Shown piece by piece: positions 33,233 to 41,515 of a stretch of 64,000 nt of DNA (position 1 is the stretch's first letter; each line of letters starts with the position of its first letter). The stretch is from Anaerolineales bacterium (GTDB taxonomy: Bacteria; Chloroflexota; Anaerolineae; Anaerolineales; Villigracilaceae). The DNA is taken from the NCBI GenBank assembly GCA_015075275.1, contig JABTUU010000001.1, forward strand, positions 1,157,216-1,221,215. Direction: 5' to 3'. The position numbers and the translations under genes were made by a program. The notes below the pieces were generated by a model. That model worked only from the letters and a program-made list of their open reading frames with translations. It was not told the origin of the DNA and did no database searches.

Positions 33233-33649
33233 ATGCCCACAACATTCAAAATACGAGACGCTTCAGGCTGGACCATTTTCATCTTCGGAGTTCTCGCGTT
33301 GCTCCTCGGACTGCTAGGCTTAATCCGTCCCGAATTACTTTTATCGCTCCTCGGCTTCGTCACGCTCGATCGCGCTGCGCGCGTCGCCGGAGATTACACC
33401 ATCGTTTTCATGACCGCCTCGGCGATGGCTTCGTTCAATATGGGCGCGTATTACATCCTCGCCGCGCTCAACGACGTTAAACAATTCTACAAATGGACCG
33501 TCCCTTTTCGTTGCGTGACGTTCACAGTTTTCACGCTCGCCGTCGTCGCGCAACTCGCCCCGGCGCGCTTCTTCGGCGTGGGCGCCTGGGAATTAATTGG
33601 AGCCATCGCCACCGGGCTGGCGCTCCGCGCGGAAGCCAGAAAGAAATAG
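33233..33649 (+). CDS. Small integral membrane protein, unknown
   Basis: A 138-residue protein with about four hydrophobic segments (near residues 12-32, 55-75, 90-108, 112-132). RBS CAAGGAG precedes ATG 33233, with TATAAT about 20 nt upstream. No motif is recognised. It is followed after 9 bp by another small unknown gene, so the two are probably one operon. Confidence 0.6.
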   Translation: MPTTFKIRDASGWTIFIFGVLALLLGLLGLIRPELLLSLLGFVTLDRAARVAGDYTIVFMTASAMASFNMGAYYILAALNDVKQFYKWTVPFRCVTFTVFTLAVVAQLAPARFFGVGAWELIGAIATGLALRAEARKK

Positions 33650-33658
33650 GAGAGAAAC

Positions 33659-34021
33659 ATGCGTTCAAAGTGGATCGAATACAACGGCAAACAAATCTTC
33701 TATCAAGATTTTTCAAAACAGTTCTATAATTCCGCGGCGGTCAAAGCGGAGTTGGCTGAAGTGCAAGAGATCGTCAAAGCCCAGCCCAAAAACTCAACGC
33801 TAGTGCTGACTGATATGCGCGACACCAACGTCGGCGCCGACTTACTCCCTACAATGAACAAGGCGTCCGCTGAAACGAAAGAATTCGTGAAAAAGACCGC
33901 CGTCCTCGGTGTAACAGGCATCAAGTTGAAACTAGCGGACTTGCTCACGGCGATCACGGGACAACCGCTCAAATACTTCGAAGACGAAGAGACCGCTAAA
34001 AACTGGCTGACCGAAGACTGA
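33659..34021 (+). CDS. Small soluble protein, possibly STAS/SpoIIAA-like
   Basis: A 120-residue soluble protein. The pattern of a strand (TLVLTDMRDTNV), then helices and a final segment (GQPLKYFEDEETAKNWLTE) reminds one of STAS/SpoIIAA-like folds, in which the final helix reads ALEWL. The resemblance is weak. RBS AGGAG lies upstream, and a terminator follows. Confidence 0.5.
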   Translation: MRSKWIEYNGKQIFYQDFSKQFYNSAAVKAELAEVQEIVKAQPKNSTLVLTDMRDTNVGADLLPTMNKASAETKEFVKKTAVLGVTGIKLKLADLLTAITGQPLKYFEDEETAKNWLTED

Positions 34022-34025
34022 CTTG

Positions 34026-34056
34026 AACTCCGAAGCAAGAACGCTTCGGAGTTTTT
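34026..34056 (+). terminator. Intrinsic terminator
   Basis: Stem AACTCCGAAGC (34026-34036) / GCTTCGGAGTT (34043-34053), then Ts to 34056. It ends the small two-gene operon. Confidence 0.88.
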
Positions 34057-34113
34057 CTTTCACGGGTGATATAATTTCAAATCAATTCCATTTTCTCGTC
34101 AGCAGGCAAACAT

Positions 34114-35085
34114 ATGGACAAAGTATTAAATTTTCTCAACTCGGCAGATCTCGACGCGTTGATCGCAGCCTCAAGCGTGAGCCGCGAATTGGCAGAAAGG
34201 CTCATCGCGGCGCGTCCGTTCAATTCCGTCGAAGCTAGTTTGAACGTCGCAGGGATGAACGAAGAACTCCTCGCGAACGTTAAAGCGGCGACGGAGACAG
34301 ACTCGGTAGAGGAACGCGTTCCTTCCGCGGCGGAAGAGAAATTATCCACGCCGGAGCGCCCCGCAAAGGAAAGTTCCGCTAACAGCAAGCCTTCCGCCGG
34401 CGCGCGCTTTGGAAACGCCTTACGCTCCTTCATTCGCGCGTTGATCAAATTAGTCATAATCGTTTTGGTTCTCGGCGCGATCGGAGCGGCAGCATACTTC
34501 GGCTGGCCCCTATTGCGCGAGAAATATCTGGCGCCGATCGAGCAAAACAGCGCGCGCGTCGCCCAACTAGAAAGCCAGACGGCTGACCTACAAAATCAAC
34601 TTGCTGAAATCAACAACCGCCTCGCTTCGGTGGAGACATCTATCGAGGCGCACACCGCCTCTATTGCAAAACTAGAAGATATGCAGAGTTCGTTAGACAA
34701 GCAGCTGAAAGAAAGCAACGACGCGACGCTCGTCAAGTTGAATCAAGAAATTAAAATGACTCGCGTATTAGACATGCTTGCGCGCGCGCGACTCTATCTT
34801 TCGCAAAGTAATTTCGGCTTGGCAAAAGAGGACGTTCAATCTGCGCGCGACCTGCTGGTTGAATTGCAATCGCAATCAGGCGACGCTGCTCAGGCGCAAG
34901 CCGTCTCGCGCCTTGATTTAGCGCTGAGCAATCTGCCGGAGTTTCCAGTTATCGCTTCAGGCGACGCGGAAATCGCCTGGCGGATTCTGACGACCGGCAA
35001 AGCGCCGCCGACAGCCACGTCTCAGCCTAGCCCAACCGCCACACTAACGGCGGAGCCCACTTTGGAAGTTACAGCGACGCCATAG
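34114..35085 (+). CDS. HhH-like, membrane-anchored coiled-coil protein
   Basis: A 323-residue protein. The first 60 residues (LNSADLDALIAASSVSRELAERLIAARPFNS...) follow the layout of ComEA-type helix-hairpin-helix domains. An Ala/Ser/Pro linker leads to one membrane helix (LIKLVIIVLVLGAIGAAAYFGW, about residues 111-132), then a long coiled coil (LESQTADLQNQLAEINNRLASVE onward) and a Pro/Thr-rich tail ending TLEVTATP. Topology suggests a cytoplasmic HhH-like head and an extracytoplasmic coiled coil. Function unknown. Confidence 0.65.
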   Translation: MDKVLNFLNSADLDALIAASSVSRELAERLIAARPFNSVEASLNVAGMNEELLANVKAATETDSVEERVPSAAEEKLSTPERPAKESSANSKPSAGARFGNALRSFIRALIKLVIIVLVLGAIGAAAYFGWPLLREKYLAPIEQNSARVAQLESQTADLQNQLAEINNRLASVETSIEAHTASIAKLEDMQSSLDKQLKESNDATLVKLNQEIKMTRVLDMLARARLYLSQSNFGLAKEDVQSARDLLVELQSQSGDAAQAQAVSRLDLALSNLPEFPVIASGDAEIAWRILTTGKAPPTATSQPSPTATLTAEPTLEVTATP

Positions 35086-35121
35086 CGTCCGCTATTCAAC
35101 TCATATCTCTTTGGAGAGTTC

Positions 35122-36552
35122 ATGACATATAAAATTTCTTTCGGCACCGACGGCTGGCGCGGAAAAATCGCGGAAGACTACACCTTTGACAACGTGCGCC
35201 GCGCCGCGCAAGGCTTCGCCTCATACATGCTGACGCAAGGCAAGCAGGGACAATGGATCGTCGTCGGTCACGACAAGCGCTTCGCCAGCGAATATTTCGC
35301 CGTCGCCGTCGCCGAAGTATTGGCAGGCAACGGCTTCAAGGTTTACCTCACGCAAGAAGCTACGCCCACGCCCGTCATCGCCTACGCCGTGTTGGATAAA
35401 AAAGCGGCGGGCGCGGTCAACATCACCGCCAGCCACAACCCGCCCACCGATAACGGATTCAAAGTCCGCAACGAGACGGGCGGCGCGATTGACCCCGAAG
35501 GTTTGCAACAAATCGAAGCATCCATCCCCGACGATGTTAAAGACGTGAAGCGCAAAGAATACAACGCCGCCGAAGCCGCGGGCGAGATCATTAAGTTTGA
35601 CGCGGCGACTCCTTACATCGAACATTTAACGCGCGACGGGCTGATAGACCTACAACCCATCAAAGACGCGGGCTTGACCATCGTAGCGGATTTAATGTGG
35701 GGCAACGGCGCGGGCTGGTTTCCGCGTTTGCTGGCGGGCGGCAAAACAAAAGTCATCGAGATTCACAATCAGCGCAATCCTTCTTTCCCTGAAATGAAAC
35801 GCCCCGAACCAATTCAACCGAATATTGACGTTGGTTTGAAAGCCACTGTGGACAACAAAGCGGATGTGTTGCTCATCACCGACGGCGACGCCGACCGTTG
35901 CGGCATCGGCGACGAAAACGGCGCATTCATCAACCAACTGCGCGTGTACGCTTTGCTGGCGTATTACCTGCTCGAAGTGCGCGGCGAACGCGGCGACATC
36001 GTCAAGACGCTTTCGACGACGCGCATGTTAAACAAACTCGGCGAGATTTACGGAGTCCCCGTTCACGAAACGGGCGTGGGATTCAAATACGTCGCGCCAA
36101 AGATGACCGAGACCAATGCGCTCATCGGCGGCGAAGAAAGCGGCGGCTACGCCTTCCGCGGCAACGTCCCTGAACGCGACGGAATTCTGGCGGGCTTATA
36201 CATGCTCGACTTCATGGTCAAGACCGGCAAGAAGCCGACCGAACTACTCAAAGATTTGTTCGATAAAGTCGGCTCGGAATATTTCTATGATCGCATTGAC
36301 AGTCCCTTCGTGGGCGACCACGAATCGCGCAAGAAAATCATCATGGACAATAATCCGCAAACGTTGGGTGGATTAAAAGTGACCAGTCTGGTTACGATTG
36401 ACGGCTTCCAATACAATCTCGAAGACGGCGGTTGGATGTTAATTCGCTTCAGCGGCACCGAGCCGATTCTGCGCGTCTATTGCGAGACGACCCACGCCGA
36501 TAAAGTCCAAGCGATTTTGCAAGACGGGTTGAAGGTGGCGGGGATCAAGTAA
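35122..36552 (+). CDS. Phosphoglucomutase/phosphomannomutase
   Basis: A 476-residue alpha-D-phosphohexomutase. The phosphoserine loop is [14 protein letters not shown], the metal loop [14 protein letters not shown], the sugar loop GGEESGGY and the phosphate-binding loop [12 protein letters not shown]. The substrate (glucose-1-P or mannose-1-P) is not decided by sequence alone. RBS GGAGAG precedes the ATG. Confidence 0.92.
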   Translation: MTYKISFGTDGWRGKIAEDYTFDNVRRAAQGFASYMLTQGKQGQWIVVGHDKRFASEYFAVAVAEVLAGNGFKVYLTQEATPTPVIAYAVLDKKAAGAVNITASHNPPTDNGFKVRNETGGAIDPEGLQQIEASIPDDVKDVKRKEYNAAEAAGEIIKFDAATPYIEHLTRDGLIDLQPIKDAGLTIVADLMWGNGAGWFPRLLAGGKTKVIEIHNQRNPSFPEMKRPEPIQPNIDVGLKATVDNKADVLLITDGDADRCGIGDENGAFINQLRVYALLAYYLLEVRGERGDIVKTLSTTRMLNKLGEIYGVPVHETGVGFKYVAPKMTETNALIGGEESGGYAFRGNVPERDGILAGLYMLDFMVKTGKKPTELLKDLFDKVGSEYFYDRIDSPFVGDHESRKKIIMDNNPQTLGGLKVTSLVTIDGFQYNLEDGGWMLIRFSGTEPILRVYCETTHADKVQAILQDGLKVAGIK

Positions 36553-36578
36553 GTTACGAGTTATAGGTTACAAGTTGC

Positions 36579-36624
36579 AAGTCGGTGGGACGAGCGGCAA
36601 TACGCATCATCCCACCGACTTGTT
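36579..36624. terminator. Convergent terminator hairpin
   Basis: A 12-bp stem AAGTCGGTGGGA (36579-36590) / TCCCACCGACTT (36610-36621) with a 19-nt loop. It lies between the phosphohexomutase gene and the convergent exported-protein gene. The trailing T-run is interrupted, so strength is uncertain. Confidence 0.6.
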
Positions 36625-36639
36625 CTTGACACTGCGCTT

Positions 36640-38064
36640 TTAGATTTTACGCTTCGTCATCCATATCAAACCGAACAACAACGGTAAAATCGCCGCGCTT
36701 CCACAAAGCGGGTTCGCGTTGCTGGATGAAGATGGCTGACTGGGAGCGGGACCAACTGTCGGCATAGATAGGGTCTGAGACGTAGAAACAACCACCGGCG
36801 TTGAAAGAGGCGTTTCCGTCGGTAAGCCGCCCCAAGGTGTGGGCGCAAGAGGCGTGGCGGTCAATCCAAGCATAGTAAAACTTTCATCGTCATTTTTTTG
36901 AACCGCACCGGGAACCTGATAACTAATAAAATTCAACAAATCTTTCGCTTCTTGCAAATTCGGGTCGAGCGCGAGCGCGGTTTGTAACGAGTTCAGCGTG
37001 GCAGGTAGGAGTCTTTCTGTATCCACCTGGCTGGAAGAATATACGTCGAAATAATAATGCGCCCATAACAGTTCGGCGTAACCGTAATGCCAAAGCGGAT
37101 CGTCCGGCAAAAGGGCAAGGCACCATTCATAAGCCTCTTTACTGAGCCGATACAATTCCACTCCCGCGACATCATTGCGTAACCAGCCCTTCGGCATAAG
37201 GGCGACTTTCTTATATGCCTTCGCCAACCTGCCCCACGCCTCGCCATCGTTTGGATTTTTCTCAACATTAGATTTTTCAGCCAGGATTTTTTTCCACAAG
37301 GACGGCGCAACCACAATAACTTTAACATTATCTTCATAGGTCGGCTCGAAATCTTTGAACGACCAGCGGATTTCATTTCCGTTCAAGACCCCATTTGGGC
37401 TTGTTCCGCCATATCCAGCCTGACTCGTCAGGTCGAGATTCTGTCCGCTGACTTCATACGGCAAGCGGACAATGATCTCCGCGCTGCCGATCGTGCCGTT
37501 CCACCCCGCGCCTGTTTCGAGAATGTAGTTGAATGCTTCATAAGGGTAGTACCCATAACCATACACATCGTAGGCGACTTCGATAGTCACATCTTGATTC
37601 GGCGGAAAGGTTACGTCAAAAACAGCCCAGGGAAGCTCGTCGCGTTCGCGGTACGACATTTCGCTATTAAAGAAGGGTTGAATTTCACGGCGGGTTGAAA
37701 TAGATTGTCCATTTATTTTTACAACAATCTGCTTAATCTCCGGGAAGTTGCCAAACCCATCTGAATTACCGTTAAAGAACGAGAGCGGGAAACGAACAGC
37801 CATCTTCTCTTCCGCCGCGCCGAGATTGCGCATGGTGAAGACTGCCTCAGTTTTTGCAATCGCGTTTTTCGCGTCCGCCGAGTCTTCCGAGATTGTCAGC
37901 GTAACTGTTTCCGCCACCATGCGAACTTGAGTGGTCTCTTCGCCCGGTAAAAGCGTTGTGCCGGGAGGGGCTTCAGGCGGCGCAACATCGGCGCGAACAA
38001 CGCGAGTGGGAAGGAACAGAGCGAACAGAATCAAGAGTGAAAATAGAAATCGAAATCTTTTCAT
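36640..38064 (-). CDS. Exported protein with C-terminal membrane anchor
   Basis: A 474-residue protein starting MKRFRFLFSLLILFALFLPTRVVRADV, a clear signal peptide. The frame opens further upstream, but that part lies across the edge of an insertion sequence. The middle has beta-rich regions (VRMVAETVTLTI, ENTF-type folds) and a helical tetratricopeptide-like stretch (AWGRLAKAYKKVALMPKGWL, LWHYGYAELLWAHYYFD). A Pro/Thr/Ser linker precedes a C-terminal hydrophobic segment (AAILPLLFGLIWM) followed by Lys/Arg. It is likely surface-displayed. No enzyme motif is seen. RBS AAGGAG is 8 nt before the ATG. Confidence 0.75.
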   Translation of the reverse strand: MKRFRFLFSLLILFALFLPTRVVRADVAPPEAPPGTTLLPGEETTQVRMVAETVTLTISEDSADAKNAIAKTEAVFTMRNLGAAEEKMAVRFPLSFFNGNSDGFGNFPEIKQIVVKINGQSISTRREIQPFFNSEMSYRERDELPWAVFDVTFPPNQDVTIEVAYDVYGYGYYPYEAFNYILETGAGWNGTIGSAEIIVRLPYEVSGQNLDLTSQAGYGGTSPNGVLNGNEIRWSFKDFEPTYEDNVKVIVVAPSLWKKILAEKSNVEKNPNDGEAWGRLAKAYKKVALMPKGWLRNDVAGVELYRLSKEAYEWCLALLPDDPLWHYGYAELLWAHYYFDVYSSSQVDTERLLPATLNSLQTALALDPNLQEAKDLLNFISYQVPGAVQKNDDESFTMLGLTATPLAPTPWGGLPTETPLSTPVVVSTSQTLSMPTVGPAPSQPSSSSNANPLCGSAAILPLLFGLIWMTKRKI

Positions 38065-38107
38065 TTCGGTTCTCCTTGACTTCCCTACACTAGACCTCTT
38101 GCAAAAG

Positions 38108-38940
38108 TCATGATTTGAGTTCCAGGTTGTAAATGGCTGCAATCAAATTGAAACGCAAACCAAAGCGTTTTCGCCGATTGCGGTAGCGTTCACTCAAGAT
38201 CCGGAAGATTTTCAATTTGCGGATGATGTTCTCGATCACAATGCGTTTCTTGGATAACTTGCGATTGGCGGTCTTTTGTGCCGCGCTCAAAGGATGAAGT
38301 TTACTTTTCTTGGCCGGTGTCTGGCTATTCGAGTGCAGACTGGACAATCCTTGGTAGCCAGCATCGGCTAAAATCCAAATGTGTTCTGCGACCCTGGAGC
38401 GACTTTGTTTGAACAACTGAAAATCATGGCAACTTCCGTGACAGAAGTCTGTGGCTAGGATTTGCTCGGTATTCAAGTCGGCCATCAACTGCGCTTTTTG
38501 GGTATGGCGCTTCTTTTTGCCGCTGTAATGCCGTTTTTGTCTTTTTTTGGTCGCTCAACTGGCTGTTCAGTCACATCTACTAGCACAATTTCAAAGATCG
38601 TATCGCTGGGTTGCAACGCTTTTTTGCCCGGCAGGTGAAACTGCTTGGATTGGATCAGCACATTTTCAACCTTTTGGATGGTGCGACAGACCGTTGACTC
38701 GCTGACGCCATAGGTCAAGCCAATGTGAAATTCAGTGCGATATTCACGCCAGTACATCAAGGTCATCAGTAACTGGTCCGCTCGCTTGAGCGTAGTTGGC
38801 CTGCCAAAGTTACGCAAGCCTGCTTCCATGATTGCCAGCATTTGTTCAAAGGTGTTGCGCTGGACGCCTGTGCATCGTTTGAAGTCTTCATCCTTGAGGT
38901 TTTGTACGGTTTCGTATCGCATGCACCTATTATGGCACAC
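38108..38940 (-). CDS. IS5-family transposase made by -1 frameshift
   Basis: Two overlapping frames encode one DDE transposase. The first (38485-38940) carries the helix-turn-helix and the first catalytic Asp (EIVLVDVTEQPVERPKK). The second (38108-38488) carries the second Asp (HIWILADAGYQG) and the Glu (RIVIENIIRKLK). They join at a run of seven A on the coding strand (plus-strand T at 38532-38538). A -1 slip there continues as ERPKKRQKRHYSGKKK. The product is about 275 residues, the normal size for this group, so the element is probably active. Confidence 0.82.
38532..38538 (-). promoter_or_regulatory. A7 slippery site for -1 frameshifting
   Basis: On the coding strand the zero frame reads CCA AAA AAA GAC. 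A -1 slip on the A7 tract gives CCA AAA AAA AGA CAA, which enters the second transposase frame. An A-tract of this kind is the usual slippage site in IS elements. Confidence 0.6.
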
Positions 38941-39007
38941 TTATGCAAGAGGTCTACTATACCATACGCGTTCATCTTGTGTCGCTGTGGTGAAAGTCTT
39001 TATATGT

Positions 39008-39013
39008 TATAAT
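39008..39013 (+). promoter_or_regulatory. -10 box of tatD
   Basis: A perfect TATAAT lies 22 nt before ATG 39036, 54 bp past the end of the IS5 element. No RBS is seen. Confidence 0.45.
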
Positions 39014-39035
39014 TTTCACAAACGAAGTCTGAATT

Positions 39036-39860
39036 ATGCTTACGGACACCCACTGCCACATGTATCTTGAACAATTCGCCGGGGATATTGACGATGTGAT
39101 TTGGCGCGCAACAGAGGCGGGCGTGGTGAAGATGCTTGTACCGGGCATGGATTTGGAAACAAGCCGAGAAGCCATAAGATTGGCGGAAACACACACAAAC
39201 ATTTTTGCCGCCGCTGGATATCATCCCACCGACATGCAAAAATTCAGTCAAGAGAATTTCGATGAAATTTGCAGACTTGTCGAACACCCAAAGGTTATCG
39301 CCATCGGCGAGATCGGGCTGGATTATTACTGGGTCAAAGAGCCTGAGAAGCGAATAGAGCAACGGCAAAATCTCCTCCCCCATCTTGAGCTTGCGAAGCA
39401 AGTGAACAAGCCCGTCATCCTCCACCTGCGCGAAGAGAACGATGCTTGGTTCGGCGCAGCCAGCGTTGATCTGCTAAATATTTTAGCGGATTGGCAAAAA
39501 GATTTAAGCGGCGCATTGGCGGACAAGCCCGGCGTTCTTCACTCGTTCAACGGAACGCTGGAGACCGCACAAAAAGCGCTGGCGTTAAATTTTTACATCG
39601 GCATAACGGGACCGATCACCTATAAAAAAGCGGATAGAAAACGAGAGATCGTCGCGCAATTGCCGCTTGAAAAGTTGCTGATCGAAACTGATGCGCCTTT
39701 CCTCGCCCCCGCGCCGTTTCGGGGCAAACGCAACGAGCCTGCAAACGTCGGGCTGATTGCTGATAAAATAGCGGAAGTCCACCGAATGACGCGTGAAGCG
39801 GTTGCGCAGATCACGACTGCAAACGCAAATCGCCTGTTCGGATGGGAGGCATACGCGTGA
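39036..39860 (+). CDS. tatD: TatD-family metal-dependent hydrolase/DNase
   Basis: A 274-residue TIM-barrel metallohydrolase. The metal motif TDTHCHMYL is at the N-terminus. The GEIGLDYYWVKEPEKRIEQRQ region, the VILHLREENDAW segment and LLIETDAPFLAPAPFRGKRNEP are all typical of TatD. The family removes nucleotides from damaged DNA 3' ends and also degrades free DNA. Its stop overlaps the GTG of the following polyprenyl synthase gene by 4 bp. Confidence 0.92.
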   Translation: MLTDTHCHMYLEQFAGDIDDVIWRATEAGVVKMLVPGMDLETSREAIRLAETHTNIFAAAGYHPTDMQKFSQENFDEICRLVEHPKVIAIGEIGLDYYWVKEPEKRIEQRQNLLPHLELAKQVNKPVILHLREENDAWFGAASVDLLNILADWQKDLSGALADKPGVLHSFNGTLETAQKALALNFYIGITGPITYKKADRKREIVAQLPLEKLLIETDAPFLAPAPFRGKRNEPANVGLIADKIAEVHRMTREAVAQITTANANRLFGWEAYA

Positions 39861-40825
39861 GCGCAACGACTTTCTTTACTTCAGTACACGAGCAACTTCA
39901 ATACATCGAACAGCGCATGCGCGAACAGGCTGACGGTGAGCAGCATCCCGACTTAAAATCTGCGTTGGAGCATTTACTCTCCGCCGGAGGCAAACGCATC
40001 AGACCAACCCTCGGCTTGCTCGTGGGGAACATGCTTGGCGCGCCCGAAGAGAAACTTATCACTCTCGGCGCGTCTGTCGAGCTGCTGCATACCGCCACGC
40101 TCGTCCACGACGACCTGATAGACGGCGCGCTGTTGCGCCGGGGAATCCCAACTTTGAATGCGCGCTGGTCGCCCGCCGCGACAGTTCTCACCGGCGATTT
40201 CCTCTTTGCGCGCGCCGCCAAACTTGCCGCCGAAACCGATTACCTGCCGTTGATGAAGCTTTTCGCCGAAACGCTCGCCACGATCGTCAACGGCGAGTTG
40301 ACGCAGATGTTTTCGGCGCGCGGCGTGATTGACCGCGACAATTACTACAACCGCATTTACGCTAAGACCGCGTCGCTGTTCGAGATGTCGTCGCTGGCGG
40401 CTTCGATGGTAGCGACCGAGGACGAAGATACACGCGCTGCCATGAAAGCATTCGGTTACGAAGTGGGCATGGCGTTCCAAATTGTGGATGATATTCTCGA
40501 CTTCACCGGCGATCAATCTACCGTCGGCAAACCGATTGGTTCGGACCTCCTGAACGGACTCGTCACTCTACCGGCGATCTACTACGCTGAAGCCCATCGT
40601 TGCGACGACGATATCCGCTCTTTGCCTGAAGGCGGCTGGAAAGATACTCAGCGCGTACAGCGTCTTGTAGACGCCATCCGCCTGAGCAACGCGACCGAAC
40701 AAGCGCTAGATGAAGCGCAACAGGCTGTCGGTCGGGCGTTATCGGCGCTGGAAACAATGCCAGCCAGCTCGGAGAAAGACGCGTTGGAAAATCTGGCAAA
40801 ATTTATCGTAGACAGAAATCTGTAG
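39857..40825 (+). CDS. Polyprenyl diphosphate synthase (long chain)
   Basis: A 322-residue trans-prenyltransferase. The first aspartate-rich motif is LVHDDLIDGALLRRG and the second is FQIVDDILDFTGD. Basic residue GGKRIRPTL lies upstream, as usual. It makes long prenyl diphosphates for quinone or carrier lipid. GTG 39857 forms a GTGA overlap with the tatD stop, implying translational coupling; the in-frame ATG 39842 lies inside tatD without an RBS. Confidence 0.9.
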   Translation: MSATTFFTSVHEQLQYIEQRMREQADGEQHPDLKSALEHLLSAGGKRIRPTLGLLVGNMLGAPEEKLITLGASVELLHTATLVHDDLIDGALLRRGIPTLNARWSPAATVLTGDFLFARAAKLAAETDYLPLMKLFAETLATIVNGELTQMFSARGVIDRDNYYNRIYAKTASLFEMSSLAASMVATEDEDTRAAMKAFGYEVGMAFQIVDDILDFTGDQSTVGKPIGSDLLNGLVTLPAIYYAEAHRCDDDIRSLPEGGWKDTQRVQRLVDAIRLSNATEQALDEAQQAVGRALSALETMPASSEKDALENLAKFIVDRNL

Positions 40826-40852
40826 CGCGCGCCGCACAAGCATCGTATTGAC

Positions 40853-41356
40853 ATGCCCAACTCACGCAAACCTTTTCGCACCAACGTCGGCTTCATTGTT
40901 CACCAAGAGGTCGGCTATAGCCATGAAATTCCGTTCGAGTTCGAGTCGGCAAAACTTGAAGACCTTGAAGTCTCGCACCTAGTCGGCTCGATTCACATTG
41001 GGCGCACCCCACAAGGCTTGATCGTACAGGGAAAATTCTCCGCAGACATCGCGCTTGAATGCGCGCGCTGCCTACGGAGTTTTCCGCAACGACTGAACTG
41101 GAAGTTCACCGAATTGTTTGCGATCAACAAAGACTCGACCGATGAAAACGGGTTGCTGCTTCCCGAAGATATGCAAATTGATTTCGCGCCTATCCTGCGC
41201 GAATACGCATTGCTCGAAGCGCCGATCAATCCGTTGCACGACCCAGCCTGCAAAGGTCTGTGCATCGAGTGCGGACAAGATCTCAACGAGAAGGATTGCG
41301 GTCATAACCAATATCCCGACGATTCACCGTTTTCCATTTTGCAGAAATTGTTGTAA
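40853..41356 (+). CDS. yceD: DUF177 / YceD-type rRNA accumulation protein
   Basis: A 167-residue protein with the paired cysteine motifs of DUF177: ECARCLRSF mid-protein and CKGLCIECGQDLN near the C-terminus. YceD homologues are required for 23S rRNA accumulation in E. coli and plants, and are usually next to the ribosomal protein L32 gene rpmF. Here rpmF is absent; the metG leader and metG follow instead. It starts 27 bp after the prenyltransferase gene. Confidence 0.88.
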   Translation: MPNSRKPFRTNVGFIVHQEVGYSHEIPFEFESAKLEDLEVSHLVGSIHIGRTPQGLIVQGKFSADIALECARCLRSFPQRLNWKFTELFAINKDSTDENGLLLPEDMQIDFAPILREYALLEAPINPLHDPACKGLCIECGQDLNEKDCGHNQYPDDSPFSILQKLL

Positions 41357-41359
41357 AAT
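41331..41359 (+). promoter_or_regulatory. Promoter of the metG leader
   Basis: TTTCCA (41331-41336), a 17-nt spacer, and TAAAAT (41354-41359). The -10 box overlaps the yceD stop. Only 6 nt (AGGCAT) separate it from ATG 41366, so the leader message would have no 5' UTR or almost none. Confidence 0.55.
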
Positions 41360-41365
41360 AGGCAT

Positions 41366-41440
41366 ATGAACGCGCGATCCGCAATGCAAATCTCGATGCC
41401 TATGGAAATGCAAATCCAACTCACATGGAGAGCATGGTAG
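41366..41440 (+). CDS. Met-rich leader peptide of metG (candidate attenuator)
   Basis: A 24-codon ORF encoding MNARSAMQISMPMEMQIQLT then WRAW. Five of the 24 residues are Met (positions 1, 7, 11, 13, 15), four of them within nine codons. It ends at TAG 41438-41440, 23 nt before a terminator hairpin, and methionyl-tRNA synthetase starts 75 nt further on. It has no RBS, as expected for a leaderless ORF. Bases 41427-41433 (GGAGAGC), just after the last Met codon, can pair with the terminator left arm 41465-41471 (GCTGTCC, 6 of 7 pairs). A ribosome stalled at Met codons for lack of charged tRNA would leave that segment free and block termination; a ribosome at the stop would cover it. The peptide and mechanism are inferred. 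Confidence 0.6.
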   Translation: MNARSAMQISMPMEMQIQLTWRAW

Positions 41441-41458
41441 ATTGTTGCATCTAACAAT
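41441..41458 (+). repeat. Short stem in the metG leader
   Basis: ATTGTT (41441-41446) pairs with AACAAT (41453-41458) around a 6-nt loop, between the leader stop and the terminator. It may help set the alternative fold. Confidence 0.4.
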
Positions 41459-41463
41459 GAACG

Positions 41464-41491
41464 GGCTGTCCATAATCAGGACAGCCTTTTT
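41464..41491 (+). terminator. Attenuator terminator upstream of metG
   Basis: Stem GGCTGTCC (41464-41471) / GGACAGCC (41479-41486), loop ATAATCA, then five Ts (41487-41491). It lies 24 nt before the metG start and after the Met-rich leader ORF, so readthrough is needed to express metG. Confidence 0.88.
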
Positions 41492-41515
41492 GTTTGGAGA
41501 CAGACTGGAGCAGCC

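Larger units (their letters stand above)
38093..38954 (-). mobile_element. IS5-family insertion sequence (about 862 bp)
   Basis: Terminal inverted repeat GACCTCTTGCA-A/T-AAGT at 38093 and 38954 (16 bp with one mismatch), flanked on both sides by TA, which is the likely target duplication. The length and two-frame transposase fit the IS427/ISL2-like part of the IS5 family. The copy looks intact and recent. It separates the exported-protein gene 36640-38064 from its former promoter. Confidence 0.85.

Noticed and set aside
41366..41515. T-box or SAM riboswitch upstream of metG
   Set aside because: I see no T-box AGGGTGGNACCGCG consensus and no SAM-type aptamer core. The short Met-rich ORF with terminator is the simpler reading.
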